A stretch of 32,366 nt of DNA. It comes from Acidobacteriota bacterium. GTDB lineage: Bacteria > Acidobacteriota > Terriglobia > Terriglobales > SCQP01. Under the pieces are notes generated by a model. That model had not been told where the DNA came from, searched no databases, and saw only the letters and a program-made list of their open reading frames with translations. Position numbers and translations under genes: made by a program. The DNA is taken from NCBI GenBank assembly GCA_021826505.1, contig JAKAZV010000014.1, forward strand, positions 1-32,366. Direction: 5' to 3'. Below are positions 25,535 through 32,366 of the stretch, in pieces (positions within the stretch are counted from its first letter, which is position 1; each line of letters begins with the position of its first letter).

Positions 25535-26098
25535 TCACATAATCGGCTCTTTATATTTCGTTTTCGGGTCATAGCGCTTCATACGCGCCAGTTGTTCGGG
25601 AGTCAGTTTGGGTAAATGGCGAATGAAGTTGACTAATTCCCAGGTTTCCCTGGGAGTGTCCATGGACCAGGCCGGCATGCCGCTCATGCGGATGCCGTTG
25701 CGGATGATGTAATACAACTGGCCATCGGTCAGCTTTTGCGTGGCGGATTTGCGCAAATCCGGCGGATGCGGGTAAAGGCCTTTGCCGAAATCGGTTTGCG
25801 CATCGCCGTTGTTGTTATGGCAAACCGCGCAATGACCGGCAAAGTGCTCGCTGGCCAGGCGCAAATCCTTCGGGGTCACGCTGGCGGCATAGGGATTGAT
25901 TCTGGTTCTGGCCCGCGCCGGCATGGCCATGAGGCGCATGGCGGTGGCCATGGATTTTTCGATGGCCGTGGGCTGGGCCATGCAGCTGAAGCCGCGCGCC
26001 GAGCGCAACCACAGAATCATGCCCGCGCCCAGCAAACCGCCGGCCACGATCACGGCGGCGATGCCATACCAGGCAGGATGGAATTTACGGCTGGACAT
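25535..26098 (-). CDS. Membrane-anchored c-type cytochrome
   Basis: A 187-residue class I cytochrome c. A single N-terminal membrane helix (residues 11-31) anchors it with the haem domain in the periplasm. The haem site is CAVCH (Cys90, Cys93, His94), and a Met around 138-141 (GIRMSGMPAW) is the likely sixth ligand. It overlaps the 3' end of the efflux gene by 14 bases and is the last gene of the copper-type run, so it probably carries electrons for, or senses oxidation by, the multicopper oxidase; this is inference. Confidence 0.9.
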   Translation of the reverse strand: MSSRKFHPAWYGIAAVIVAGGLLGAGMILWLRSARGFSCMAQPTAIEKSMATAMRLMAMPARARTRINPYAASVTPKDLRLASEHFAGHCAVCHNNNGDAQTDFGKGLYPHPPDLRKSATQKLTDGQLYYIIRNGIRMSGMPAWSMDTPRETWELVNFIRHLPKLTPEQLARMKRYDPKTKYKEPIM

Positions 26099-27455
26099 AG
26101 GGAGGGTTCTCCATGACGGGTGTGGGTTGGGGACGGGTGGTATGCAGGCCGCGGAAGTTCATCTGGCTCTCGAGCCGCACCGCATAGTCACGCAGGCGGG
26201 CGGTCTGGCGCAGATTTTTCATTTCCAGTTCGTACCAGCTCCGCTGCGCCATCAGCACCTGCGGATAGGCGGCGGCCATGTTGCGGTAATCATGCCGCAG
26301 CAATTGATAAGCCTGCCGCGCAAGCGGCAACAGCCGGGCATATTGCCGCACCGCCAGTTGCGCGGCGCGATAGCGGGCCCAGACCCGGGCCGCGCGCCGG
26401 CGCAGCAGCAGCCGCACCCGGGTCAGCTCCTCGCGCGCCGCCGTCAATTCGGCCCGCGCCGCGGCGCGGTTGCCCTGATTGCGGTTCCACAGCGGCAGCC
26501 CGATGCCGGCGCTGGCAAACTCCTGCCAGCCCACAACCGGTCCATGGGGTGAGATCAATTCGCGGTTGGTTTGTATGCCTCCGCGCAGACTCAGGTTGGG
26601 GATGGACTGCCGGCCGGCCTGCGTCAGCCGCGCCGCGGCGCGGGCCAAACCAGTCTGCGCCAGCCGCACGGCCGGGGCGCGGCGGAGCAGGGTTGCGAGA
26701 TACGCCGGCCGGCGGGGCAATGAACGGCGCGGCCGCAGATGGCCGCGCAGCGGCCCGGGGCGCAGTTCCGCATCACCCGTCACCGCCGCCAGCTCGCGCC
26801 AGGCCGCGCGCGCGCGGGCCCGCGCCTGCGCCAGCCGCAGACGGGCCTGGCCGGCCGCGATGCGGGCCTGGAGTTCGTCCGCACGATCTGCCTGGCCCAC
26901 GTTGGCGAGTTGCAAGGTGGTGCGGTACGCCGCTGCGGCATTGGCGGCGAGCGCGCGCGCCATGGCGATTTCCCGCTGCCGCAGCAGCGCATGATAAAAC
27001 CCCAGCCGCACCGCGGCCGCGACCGCCTGGACTTGCGCCGCATCGGCCACGGCCGCGCGGCGTACTCCCGCCCGCGCCACCTGCCGAGCCGCCGCCAGCT
27101 TGCCGCCCAGCTCAATCGTCTGCCGGGCAAACACGCCTTGCTCGCCGCCGCCAAAGCTGCCGCCGCGAATCTGATCGCCCTCGTAACCCACGCTGGGGTT
27201 GGGCCATAGACCCGCCTGCCGCAGCTTGCCCGCCGCCGCCAGTTCATAGGCCCGCACCTGGCGCAGCGTGGGGTTACGGCGGCGGGCAAGTGCCTCGATC
27301 TGATTTAATGTCCAGCCCGGCGCCTGCATCCGCGCCGGCTTCGATTGAGCTGTGATGCCGGGCATGGTTTGCCGGGACATGCTTTTTTGGCCATACATCG
27401 CGGTTCCGGCCAGAACGATGGCCAGCGTGATTGAAGGAGAGCGCCGCAGTTTCAT
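26085..27455 (-). CDS. TolC/CusC-type outer-membrane efflux protein
   Basis: A 456-residue outer-membrane channel component. Two helical repeats typical of OEP proteins are visible: WTLNQIEALARRRNPTLRQ with QAGLWPNPSVGYEG in the first half, and a second copy beginning near APAVRLAQTGLARAAARLTQ with IPNLSLRGG. Long Ala/Arg-rich coiled helices fill the rest. It begins with a short hydrophobic signal. It overlaps the multicopper oxidase by 4 bases. The usual inner-membrane pump and periplasmic adaptor genes are not next to it. Substrate is presumably copper or another metal, from its neighbours. Confidence 0.88.
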   Translation of the reverse strand: MKLRRSPSITLAIVLAGTAMYGQKSMSRQTMPGITAQSKPARMQAPGWTLNQIEALARRRNPTLRQVRAYELAAAGKLRQAGLWPNPSVGYEGDQIRGGSFGGGEQGVFARQTIELGGKLAAARQVARAGVRRAAVADAAQVQAVAAAVRLGFYHALLRQREIAMARALAANAAAAYRTTLQLANVGQADRADELQARIAAGQARLRLAQARARARAAWRELAAVTGDAELRPGPLRGHLRPRRSLPRRPAYLATLLRRAPAVRLAQTGLARAAARLTQAGRQSIPNLSLRGGIQTNRELISPHGPVVGWQEFASAGIGLPLWNRNQGNRAAARAELTAAREELTRVRLLLRRRAARVWARYRAAQLAVRQYARLLPLARQAYQLLRHDYRNMAAAYPQVLMAQRSWYELEMKNLRQTARLRDYAVRLESQMNFRGLHTTRPQPTPVMENPPYVQP

Positions 27456-28825
27456 GCTTGCCTGCCTTCCGCCGCTATCAGCGCTTGAATTTTGTCGTAC
27501 ATGGTTTCATCCAGCACCCGCACCAGCGTCATCATTCCGCCCATGAATCCCGACCATCCCGGAGGCAGACCGTAGGTTTCCGGTTTGGCCACGGCTTTAT
27601 CCATATTCATGGCCGGATTTTCCATGAAAGCATCCTGGGGAAATCCCGGAACCTGGCCGGCATGGGGCGCGATCGCTTGCCTGAGCCGCATGCCCGGCAT
27701 GCCATGCATGCGCATGGGGCCATTGCCCTCGGGCGCCATATAGCGGCTGCTGATACCCATGCCGCGGCCCAGGCCGGCGCCATAATCCGCCGACAAGGCC
27801 GGGCCTTCATCGGGCATGCCCATGCTTGCCGGCATATTGATGCCCGCCGGCATGCCATAGCCCCGCGTCATGGGGCCGACTGTCGAGGCCATCTGGTTCA
27901 TCATGTGGTGGGGCAGGTGGCAGTGCAGCATCCACTCGCCGGGATTATTGGCCTCAAACTCAATGTCGTAGGCCTGCGCCACCGCGACCCAGACGGTATT
28001 GCGGTGAATCCAGTTCGAAACCGGCTGGCGGCCGCCTTCGGTGCCGGTGATCCAGAACTGCATGCCGTGCAGATGTATGGGGTGGCCGTCCATGCCCAGA
28101 TTGATCAGGCGTACCCGCACCCGCTGCCCCAGCCGCATCACCAGCGGGGTCGTCGCCGGCGCCGATTTGCCGTTCATGGTCAGCCAGTTAAACTCCATGC
28201 TCATGGTGTTGGGCACGGGATTGTTGGGCAGCGCCGCGTATTCCTGCAGCACGATGGCGAAATCCTGATCTACCGGAGGTTGGTAGCCGGCGCGGGGATG
28301 GATGATAAACGGCCCGATCATGCCCAGCATTTCCTGCATGGCCATATGCGAGTGGTAGAAATAAGTCCCGTTCTGGTGCAGCGTGAACTCGTAGATGAAC
28401 CGCTGGCCGGGCAGGATGTAGGGCTGGGTGATGCCGGGCATGCCGTCCATGTCGTTGGGCACATCCAGCCCGTGCCAGTGGATCGCGGTCGGCTCGGGAA
28501 GGTGATTTTCGAACAGAATCCGCACCCGGTCGCCCTCGTTGATCTCGATCATCGGCCCCGGCGCGCTGCCGTTATAGCCCCACAGATCGAGTGTCTTTCC
28601 CGGAATCAACTCCTGCCGCACCGGTTCGGCGACAAGATGAAACACCTTGACTCCGTTGTCCAGCTTCCACGCCAGCTTGCGGCCGTCGGGATAGGCCACG
28701 GCGGGCTGGGCCGCGCGGCCGGCTGACCGCGCAGCCGTGTTTCGCGGCCGCGGCGTCCGCGGCAAGATATAGCCGCCGGCGCCCAGCGCCAGCGCCGATT
28801 GCAGAAAACTGCGGCGATTGCTCAT
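27452..28825 (-). CDS. Two-domain multicopper oxidase, Tat-exported, Met-rich C-terminus
   Basis: A 457-residue copper oxidase. The twin-arginine signal is NRRSFLQSALALGAGG. The copper ligands are all visible: HWHG (His116, His118), YFYHSHM (His158, His160), HPIHLHG in the second cupredoxin domain, and MLHCHLPHHMMNQM carrying the type 1 Cys, His and Met. The core is thus a two-cupredoxin oxidase. The last about 130 residues are rich in Met (GINMPASMGMP, MRMHGMPGM), as in copper-tolerance oxidases that bind Cu(I). Likely role: oxidising Cu(I) in the periplasm. GAGG lies before ATG 28825. It is co-translated with the efflux protein. Confidence 0.9.
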   Translation of the reverse strand: MSNRRSFLQSALALGAGGYILPRTPRPRNTAARSAGRAAQPAVAYPDGRKLAWKLDNGVKVFHLVAEPVRQELIPGKTLDLWGYNGSAPGPMIEINEGDRVRILFENHLPEPTAIHWHGLDVPNDMDGMPGITQPYILPGQRFIYEFTLHQNGTYFYHSHMAMQEMLGMIGPFIIHPRAGYQPPVDQDFAIVLQEYAALPNNPVPNTMSMEFNWLTMNGKSAPATTPLVMRLGQRVRVRLINLGMDGHPIHLHGMQFWITGTEGGRQPVSNWIHRNTVWVAVAQAYDIEFEANNPGEWMLHCHLPHHMMNQMASTVGPMTRGYGMPAGINMPASMGMPDEGPALSADYGAGLGRGMGISSRYMAPEGNGPMRMHGMPGMRLRQAIAPHAGQVPGFPQDAFMENPAMNMDKAVAKPETYGLPPGWSGFMGGMMTLVRVLDETMYDKIQALIAAEGRQA

Positions 28826-28868
28826 GGAAATACCTCGTTCGCGATAACAAAAAGAGATGCATCATTAC

Positions 28869-28886
28869 CGGCACATGCGTGCCGGC
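28869..28886. repeat. Inverted repeat before the multicopper oxidase
   Basis: CCGGCAC-ATGC-GTGCCGG, a perfect 7-bp inverted repeat 43 bases before the oxidase start, in the 93-base gap behind the Cys-rich gene. It could be an operator or a processing/attenuation hairpin; no T-tract follows in either direction, so it is not a standard terminator. Confidence 0.5.
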
Positions 28887-28918
28887 ACGCTGCGGAACGC
28901 TCAGGGAACATCCAGGAA

Positions 28919-29242
28919 TTAAACTCTCAGGACGGAAAGACCGGGCGGAGGTGGGGACGGGTATGCCGGCCGCGATGTTTGCAGCCGGGCGGATTCTGTG
29001 AGGTTGAAAATTGCGGCAATCTTTTGTGAAACAGCGGCCAGCGGAATCGCGGGCGCCTCGGCGCGCAGTCCGGATTGGGCCGGTTGCGCCGCGCAATCAC
29101 GGCAATTTGCCCTGGCCTGGGGCCGCGCGCAGACAGAGATCATCATGCCCGCCGGCCGTCCCGCGGCACAGCACGGGCAGCGGGCCATGGCCCAGGCGGG
29201 GAGGGCCAGCAGCAGAGCCAGCAGCAGGCGCAGAGCCTTCAT
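28919..29242 (-). CDS. Small secreted Cys-rich protein of the copper locus
   Basis: A 107-residue protein with a signal peptide (LRLLLALLLALPAWAMA, cut near residue 20). The mature start is RCPCCAAGRPAG followed by further cysteines at about 38, 47 and 50 (CRDC). A Pro/Ser-rich C-terminus follows. The clustered cysteines suggest periplasmic metal binding. It lies 93 bases upstream of the multicopper oxidase on the same strand and is likely the first gene of that operon. I do not recognise the family; the copper link is from context. Confidence 0.65.
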   Translation of the reverse strand: MKALRLLLALLLALPAWAMARCPCCAAGRPAGMMISVCARPQARANCRDCAAQPAQSGLRAEAPAIPLAAVSQKIAAIFNLTESARLQTSRPAYPSPPPPGLSVLRV

Positions 29243-29299
29243 GCCGCTATGCTAGCACGCGCCATGCCGCGGGCGCGGGCGTGTTACGATATTTTCGCC

Positions 29300-29866
29300 A
29301 TGTCCTCCGTCTCTTCTCCCGCCCTGCGGCAAAAAGCCCAGCTCATGTCGGCCAGTGAAATCGAGCGCACGCTGGTGCGGCTGGCCCACGAAATCGTCGA
29401 AAAAAATAATGGCGTGGACGATCTGGTGCTCATCGGCGTCAAGCGCCGCGGCCTGCCGTTGGCCACCCGTCTGGGCGCGCTGGCGGCGCGGATTGAATCG
29501 AAGCCTGTGCCGGTGGGCGAGCTCGACATCACGTTTTACCGCGACGACCTGAGCACGGTGGGGCAAAAACCCGTCGTCACCCCCACCCAGATTCCCTTTC
29601 CCCTGGCCGGCAAAAACGTGGTGCTGGTGGATGACGTGCTCTACACCGGACGCACCATCCGCGCCGCCCTCGACGCCCTGTTCGATCACGGCCGCCCGCG
29701 GCGGGTGCAATTGCTGGTGCTGATTGACCGCGGTCACCGCGAGCTGCCGATCGAGGCCAGCTTCGTCGGCAAATACGTGCAGACCACGGCGCGCGAGATC
29801 ATTGAAGTCAAGCTGCAGGAAGTGGACAACCTGGAAAAAGTTCTGCTGGTCGAACCGGAAGCCTGA
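29300..29866 (+). CDS. pyrR: PyrR bifunctional regulator / uracil phosphoribosyltransferase
   Basis: A 188-residue PyrR. The PRPP-binding motif is VVLVDDVLYTGRTIRAALD, preceded by IGVKRRGLPLATRL and LDITFYRDDL, which are PyrR-specific. PyrR binds pyr mRNA to promote attenuation in many bacteria and has UPRT activity. ATG 29300 gives the normal length; the frame further upstream is non-native. No Shine-Dalgarno is evident. It heads pyrR-pyrB-pyrC and diverges from the Cys-rich gene with 57 bases between starts. I see no convincing PyrR attenuator in the short leader. Confidence 0.96.
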   Translation: MSSVSSPALRQKAQLMSASEIERTLVRLAHEIVEKNNGVDDLVLIGVKRRGLPLATRLGALAARIESKPVPVGELDITFYRDDLSTVGQKPVVTPTQIPFPLAGKNVVLVDDVLYTGRTIRAALDALFDHGRPRRVQLLVLIDRGHRELPIEASFVGKYVQTTAREIIEVKLQEVDNLEKVLLVEPEA

Positions 29867-29941
29867 CCCTCAAGCGGAGCGGCGCCATCCATCGGGCCGG
29901 GCCGCAGCGACGCACCGCGGACCGCCGCAACTTCAAATCGC

Positions 29942-30850
29942 ATGAGCCATCTGCTCGGCATCGAAACCCTGTCCACCGAAGCCATCTGGGACTATTTGCA
30001 ATTGGCCAAATCGTTTGCCGCCGCGCCGCCGGCGCGCGAGCTGGCGGGCCAGCGCATCCTGCTGCTGTTTTACGAAGCCTCGACCCGCACCCGCGCCTCG
30101 TTTGAAGTAGCCGCCCGCCGCCTGGGGGCGGAAACCGTTTTCGTCGCCGCGCAGGCCAGCAGCATAGAAAAAGGCGAGTCGCTGCTTGACACTGTGTACA
30201 CCCTGCGCGCCCTCGACCTGCGCGCCATCGTCATGCGGCATGGCTCGAGCGGCGCCCCCGGGCTGGTGGCCCGCAACGTGGACGTGCCGGTGGTCAACGC
30301 CGGCGACGGCATGCATGAGCATCCCACCCAGGCGCTGCTCGATGGCTACACCATCCTGCGCCATCGCGGCCAGATCGCGGGCCTGACGGTAGCGATCGTG
30401 GGCGACATACTGCACAGCCGGGTGGCCCGCTCCAACATCCTGCTGCTGACCCGCCTGGGCGCCAAAGTCCGGCTCTGCGGCCCCCGCACGCTTTTGCCGC
30501 CGGAGCTGGCCGCGGCCTATGGCGAAGCCGTCACCGCGACCCACGACCTGGAGGCCGCCCTCGAGGGCGCCGACGTGGTCATGGTGCTGCGCATTCAAAT
30601 GGAGCGCATGCGCGACGCCTTTTTCCCCAGCGAAACCGAATATGTGCGCGCCTTTTCACTCACGCCCGAGCGGCTGCGCCTGGCCGCGCCCCAGGCGCTG
30701 GTCATGCATCCCGGGCCGATGATCCGCGGCGTCGAGATCAGCGCCGAGGTCGCCGACTCGCCCCAGTCGGTGATCCGCGAGCAGGTGGAAAACGGCGTAT
30801 TGATCCGCATGGCGGTGCTGCACCGCCTGCTGGCTCCGCGCGCGGCTTGA
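29942..30850 (+). CDS. pyrB: Aspartate carbamoyltransferase catalytic subunit
   Basis: A 302-residue ATCase that condenses carbamoyl phosphate with aspartate, the committed pyrimidine step. It contains the carbamoyl-phosphate motif YEASTRTRASFE, VMRHGSSGAP, HEHPTQALLDGYTI and MHPGPMIRGVEI. No regulatory PyrI subunit gene follows; the next gene, pyrC, starts 6 bases downstream. The start is ATG 29942, 75 bases after pyrR, without a strong Shine-Dalgarno. Confidence 0.98.
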   Translation: MSHLLGIETLSTEAIWDYLQLAKSFAAAPPARELAGQRILLLFYEASTRTRASFEVAARRLGAETVFVAAQASSIEKGESLLDTVYTLRALDLRAIVMRHGSSGAPGLVARNVDVPVVNAGDGMHEHPTQALLDGYTILRHRGQIAGLTVAIVGDILHSRVARSNILLLTRLGAKVRLCGPRTLLPPELAAAYGEAVTATHDLEAALEGADVVMVLRIQMERMRDAFFPSETEYVRAFSLTPERLRLAAPQALVMHPGPMIRGVEISAEVADSPQSVIREQVENGVLIRMAVLHRLLAPRAA

Positions 30851-30856
30851 ATATTC

Positions 30857-32134
30857 ATGCCTCTCATTCTCAAAAACGGGCGTCTCTTCGATCCAGGAAC
30901 CGGACGCGATGAAATTGGCGATCTGGTCATACACAACGACCGCATCCGCGATCTCGGCCCCCGCATCGCGGCCGAAGGCCCAGGCGTGCTGGACTGTTCC
31001 GGACTGGTGATCGCGCCCGGACTGCTGGACGCGCATGTCCATCTGCGCGAGCCCGGCCAGGAATACAAGGAAACCATCGCCACCGGCACCCGCGCCGCCG
31101 TGGCCGGCGGCTTTACCGCCGTCGCGGCCATGCCCAACACCCAGCCGGTCAACGACCACGCCGGCATCACCACCTTATTGACGCAGCGGGCGCGCGAACT
31201 GGGCAATGCCCGCGTCTATCCCATTGGCGCCATCACCGCCGGCAGCCGCGGCGAGCAGCTTGCCGCCATCGGCGCCATGCGCGCCGCCGGCGCGGTCGCC
31301 ATCTCGGACGACGGCCGTCCGGTCATGAACGGCCAGATCATGCGCCGCGCCATGGAGTACGCCGCCATGCACCAGATGCCGGTGATCGAGCACGCCGAAG
31401 ACCTGCATCTTTCCGCCGGCGGCGTCATGCACGAGGGTCCGGCCAGCTATCGCCTCGGCCTGGCCGGCATTTCCTCCGCCTCCGAGGCCGCGCTGGTGGC
31501 CCGCGATTTGCTGCTGGCCGAGCAGACCGGCTGCCATCTCCACATCGCCCACATCTCGGCCGCGGCCACCGTGCGCCTGCTGGCCGAGGCCAAAAGCCGA
31601 GGCGTGCGGGTCACCGCCGAGGTCACGCCTCACCATCTCACGCTCTGCGACGAAGACGTGCGCGACTACGACCCGAATTTCAAGATGAACCCGCCGCTGC
31701 GCTCGGCCGCCGACCGCGAGGCCCTGATCGCGGGCCTGGCCGAGGGCGTGATTGACATGATCGCCACCGATCATGCCCCCCATGCCGCGCATGAAAAACA
31801 GCAGGAGTTCGAGCGCGCCCCCTTTGGCGTGATTGGCCTCGAAACCGCCCTGCCCCTGGGCCTGGCTCTGGTGCGCGCCGGCCGGCTCACGCTCCGCCGC
31901 CTGCTGGCCGCGCTCTCGCTCGCGCCCGCCCGCTTATTCGGCCTGCCCGATCCCTCACTCGAGCCCGGCCAAATCGCCGACCTGACTGTCTTTGATCCCG
32001 AGCGCGAATGGCTCTGCGCCCCCGCCGCGCTCCACTCCAAAAGCCACAACAGCCCCTTCCTGGGCTGGCGCCTCACCGGCCGCGCCGTCCACACCATCGT
32101 CGGCGGCCGCGTGGTGTATTCCCTGGCGGAGTGA
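30857..32134 (+). CDS. pyrC: Dihydroorotase
   Basis: A 425-residue class I dihydroorotase, third enzyme of pyrimidine synthesis, cytosolic and zinc dependent. It has the metal-binding LDAHVHLREPGQEYKET (HxH), VIEHAEDL, HIAHISAAA and the catalytic ATDHAPHAAHEKQ near residue 300. The ATG is 6 bases after the pyrB stop, so PyrB and PyrC are coupled as in many operons. In B. subtilis-like types PyrB and PyrC can also form a complex; here this is not shown. Confidence 0.98.
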   Translation: MPLILKNGRLFDPGTGRDEIGDLVIHNDRIRDLGPRIAAEGPGVLDCSGLVIAPGLLDAHVHLREPGQEYKETIATGTRAAVAGGFTAVAAMPNTQPVNDHAGITTLLTQRARELGNARVYPIGAITAGSRGEQLAAIGAMRAAGAVAISDDGRPVMNGQIMRRAMEYAAMHQMPVIEHAEDLHLSAGGVMHEGPASYRLGLAGISSASEAALVARDLLLAEQTGCHLHIAHISAAATVRLLAEAKSRGVRVTAEVTPHHLTLCDEDVRDYDPNFKMNPPLRSAADREALIAGLAEGVIDMIATDHAPHAAHEKQQEFERAPFGVIGLETALPLGLALVRAGRLTLRRLLAALSLAPARLFGLPDPSLEPGQIADLTVFDPEREWLCAPAALHSKSHNSPFLGWRLTGRAVHTIVGGRVVYSLAE

Positions 32135-32262
32135 GGCCCGTAGCATTCACGGCCGGCTTGTATTGCGGGAAAAAGCATTCATCGCGGGCCTGGATGATAA
32201 GTGTGGCATCCATGGTGTAACAATTCTGATATACAATAAAGCCGTTTTCCGGAGGTTGGACG

Positions 32263-32366
32263 ATGCGAGCACGAAGCTGCCGCCGCATAGGGATGGGGAT
32301 TCTGATCTTTCTGGCGCTTGGGTTCAGGCCATCAACACGAACCCAGGCCCAAAAAACACCCGCCAG
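32263..32366 (+). CDS. Start of a secreted protein, cut by window edge
   Basis: GGAGG lies 7 bases before ATG 32263. The 34 visible codons read MRARSCRRIGMG, then a hydrophobic stretch ILIFLALGF and a polar part rich in Thr/Gln (RTQAQKTPA), a typical signal peptide. A TACAAT hexamer at 32232-32237 could be its -10 box, but no -35 is clear. The product cannot be named from this fragment. Confidence 0.65.
   Translation, partial: MRARSCRRIGMGILIFLALGFRPSTRTQAQKTPA

Noticed and set aside
29243-29299. PyrR-dependent attenuator before pyrR
   Set aside because: The 57-base leader is too short and shows no terminator/antiterminator pair.

Overview
The window is GC-rich bacterial chromosome, most likely from the phylum Acidobacteriota. 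The best marker is a periplasmic thioredoxin fused to a DUF3738 (TIGR03435) domain at 15709-16905, a family strongly expanded in Acidobacteria. A plant cell-wall sugar locus, a CIRCE-controlled groESL operon and a DUF4382 lipoprotein fit this. The lineage is an inference; no rRNA or tRNA gene is present.

Layout. (1) 1-1702 is visibly AT-rich and unlike the rest. It carries an ATPase cut by the window edge and a DUF3226/TOPRIM protein, an ATPase-nuclease style pair that looks acquired and may be a defence module. (2) 1716-10748, minus strand, is a tight run of six genes: GH106 alpha-L-rhamnosidase, GH28 pectinase-like enzyme, an (alpha/alpha)6 glycosidase, then lutA-lutB-lutC for L-lactate oxidation. 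(3) 10980-15475 holds rhamnulokinase (plus strand) facing an araB-araD operon (minus strand). The last gene of that operon is interrupted by one in-frame TGA in a Cys-Pro-Phe-TGA motif, followed at the right distance by a perfect stem-loop, so I read it as an AhpD-like selenoprotein. (4) 15498-19558: a small membrane-protein fragment, the thioredoxin-DUF3738 gene, groEL-groES with promoter, CIRCE and terminator, and tatA. (5) 19703-25482: phosphoglycolate phosphatase, two small unknown genes, rsmD, the DUF4382 lipoprotein, a Kef-type antiporter and a DJ-1/PfpI protein. (6) 25535-29242, minus strand: a copper-type operon of a small Cys-rich secreted protein, a two-domain multicopper oxidase, a TolC-like efflux protein and a membrane cytochrome c. 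(7) 29300-32134: pyrR-pyrB-pyrC. A secreted protein starts at 32263 and runs off the window.

How the genes fit together. GH106 and GH28 enzymes would release L-rhamnose and uronates from rhamnogalacturonan-type pectin. RhaB phosphorylates L-rhamnulose. The next steps (not in the window) give L-lactaldehyde and then L-lactate, and LutABC would oxidise that to pyruvate. AraB and AraD handle L-arabinose side chains. The GH106, GH28 and multicopper oxidase proteins carry twin-arginine signals, and a tatA gene lies in the same window.
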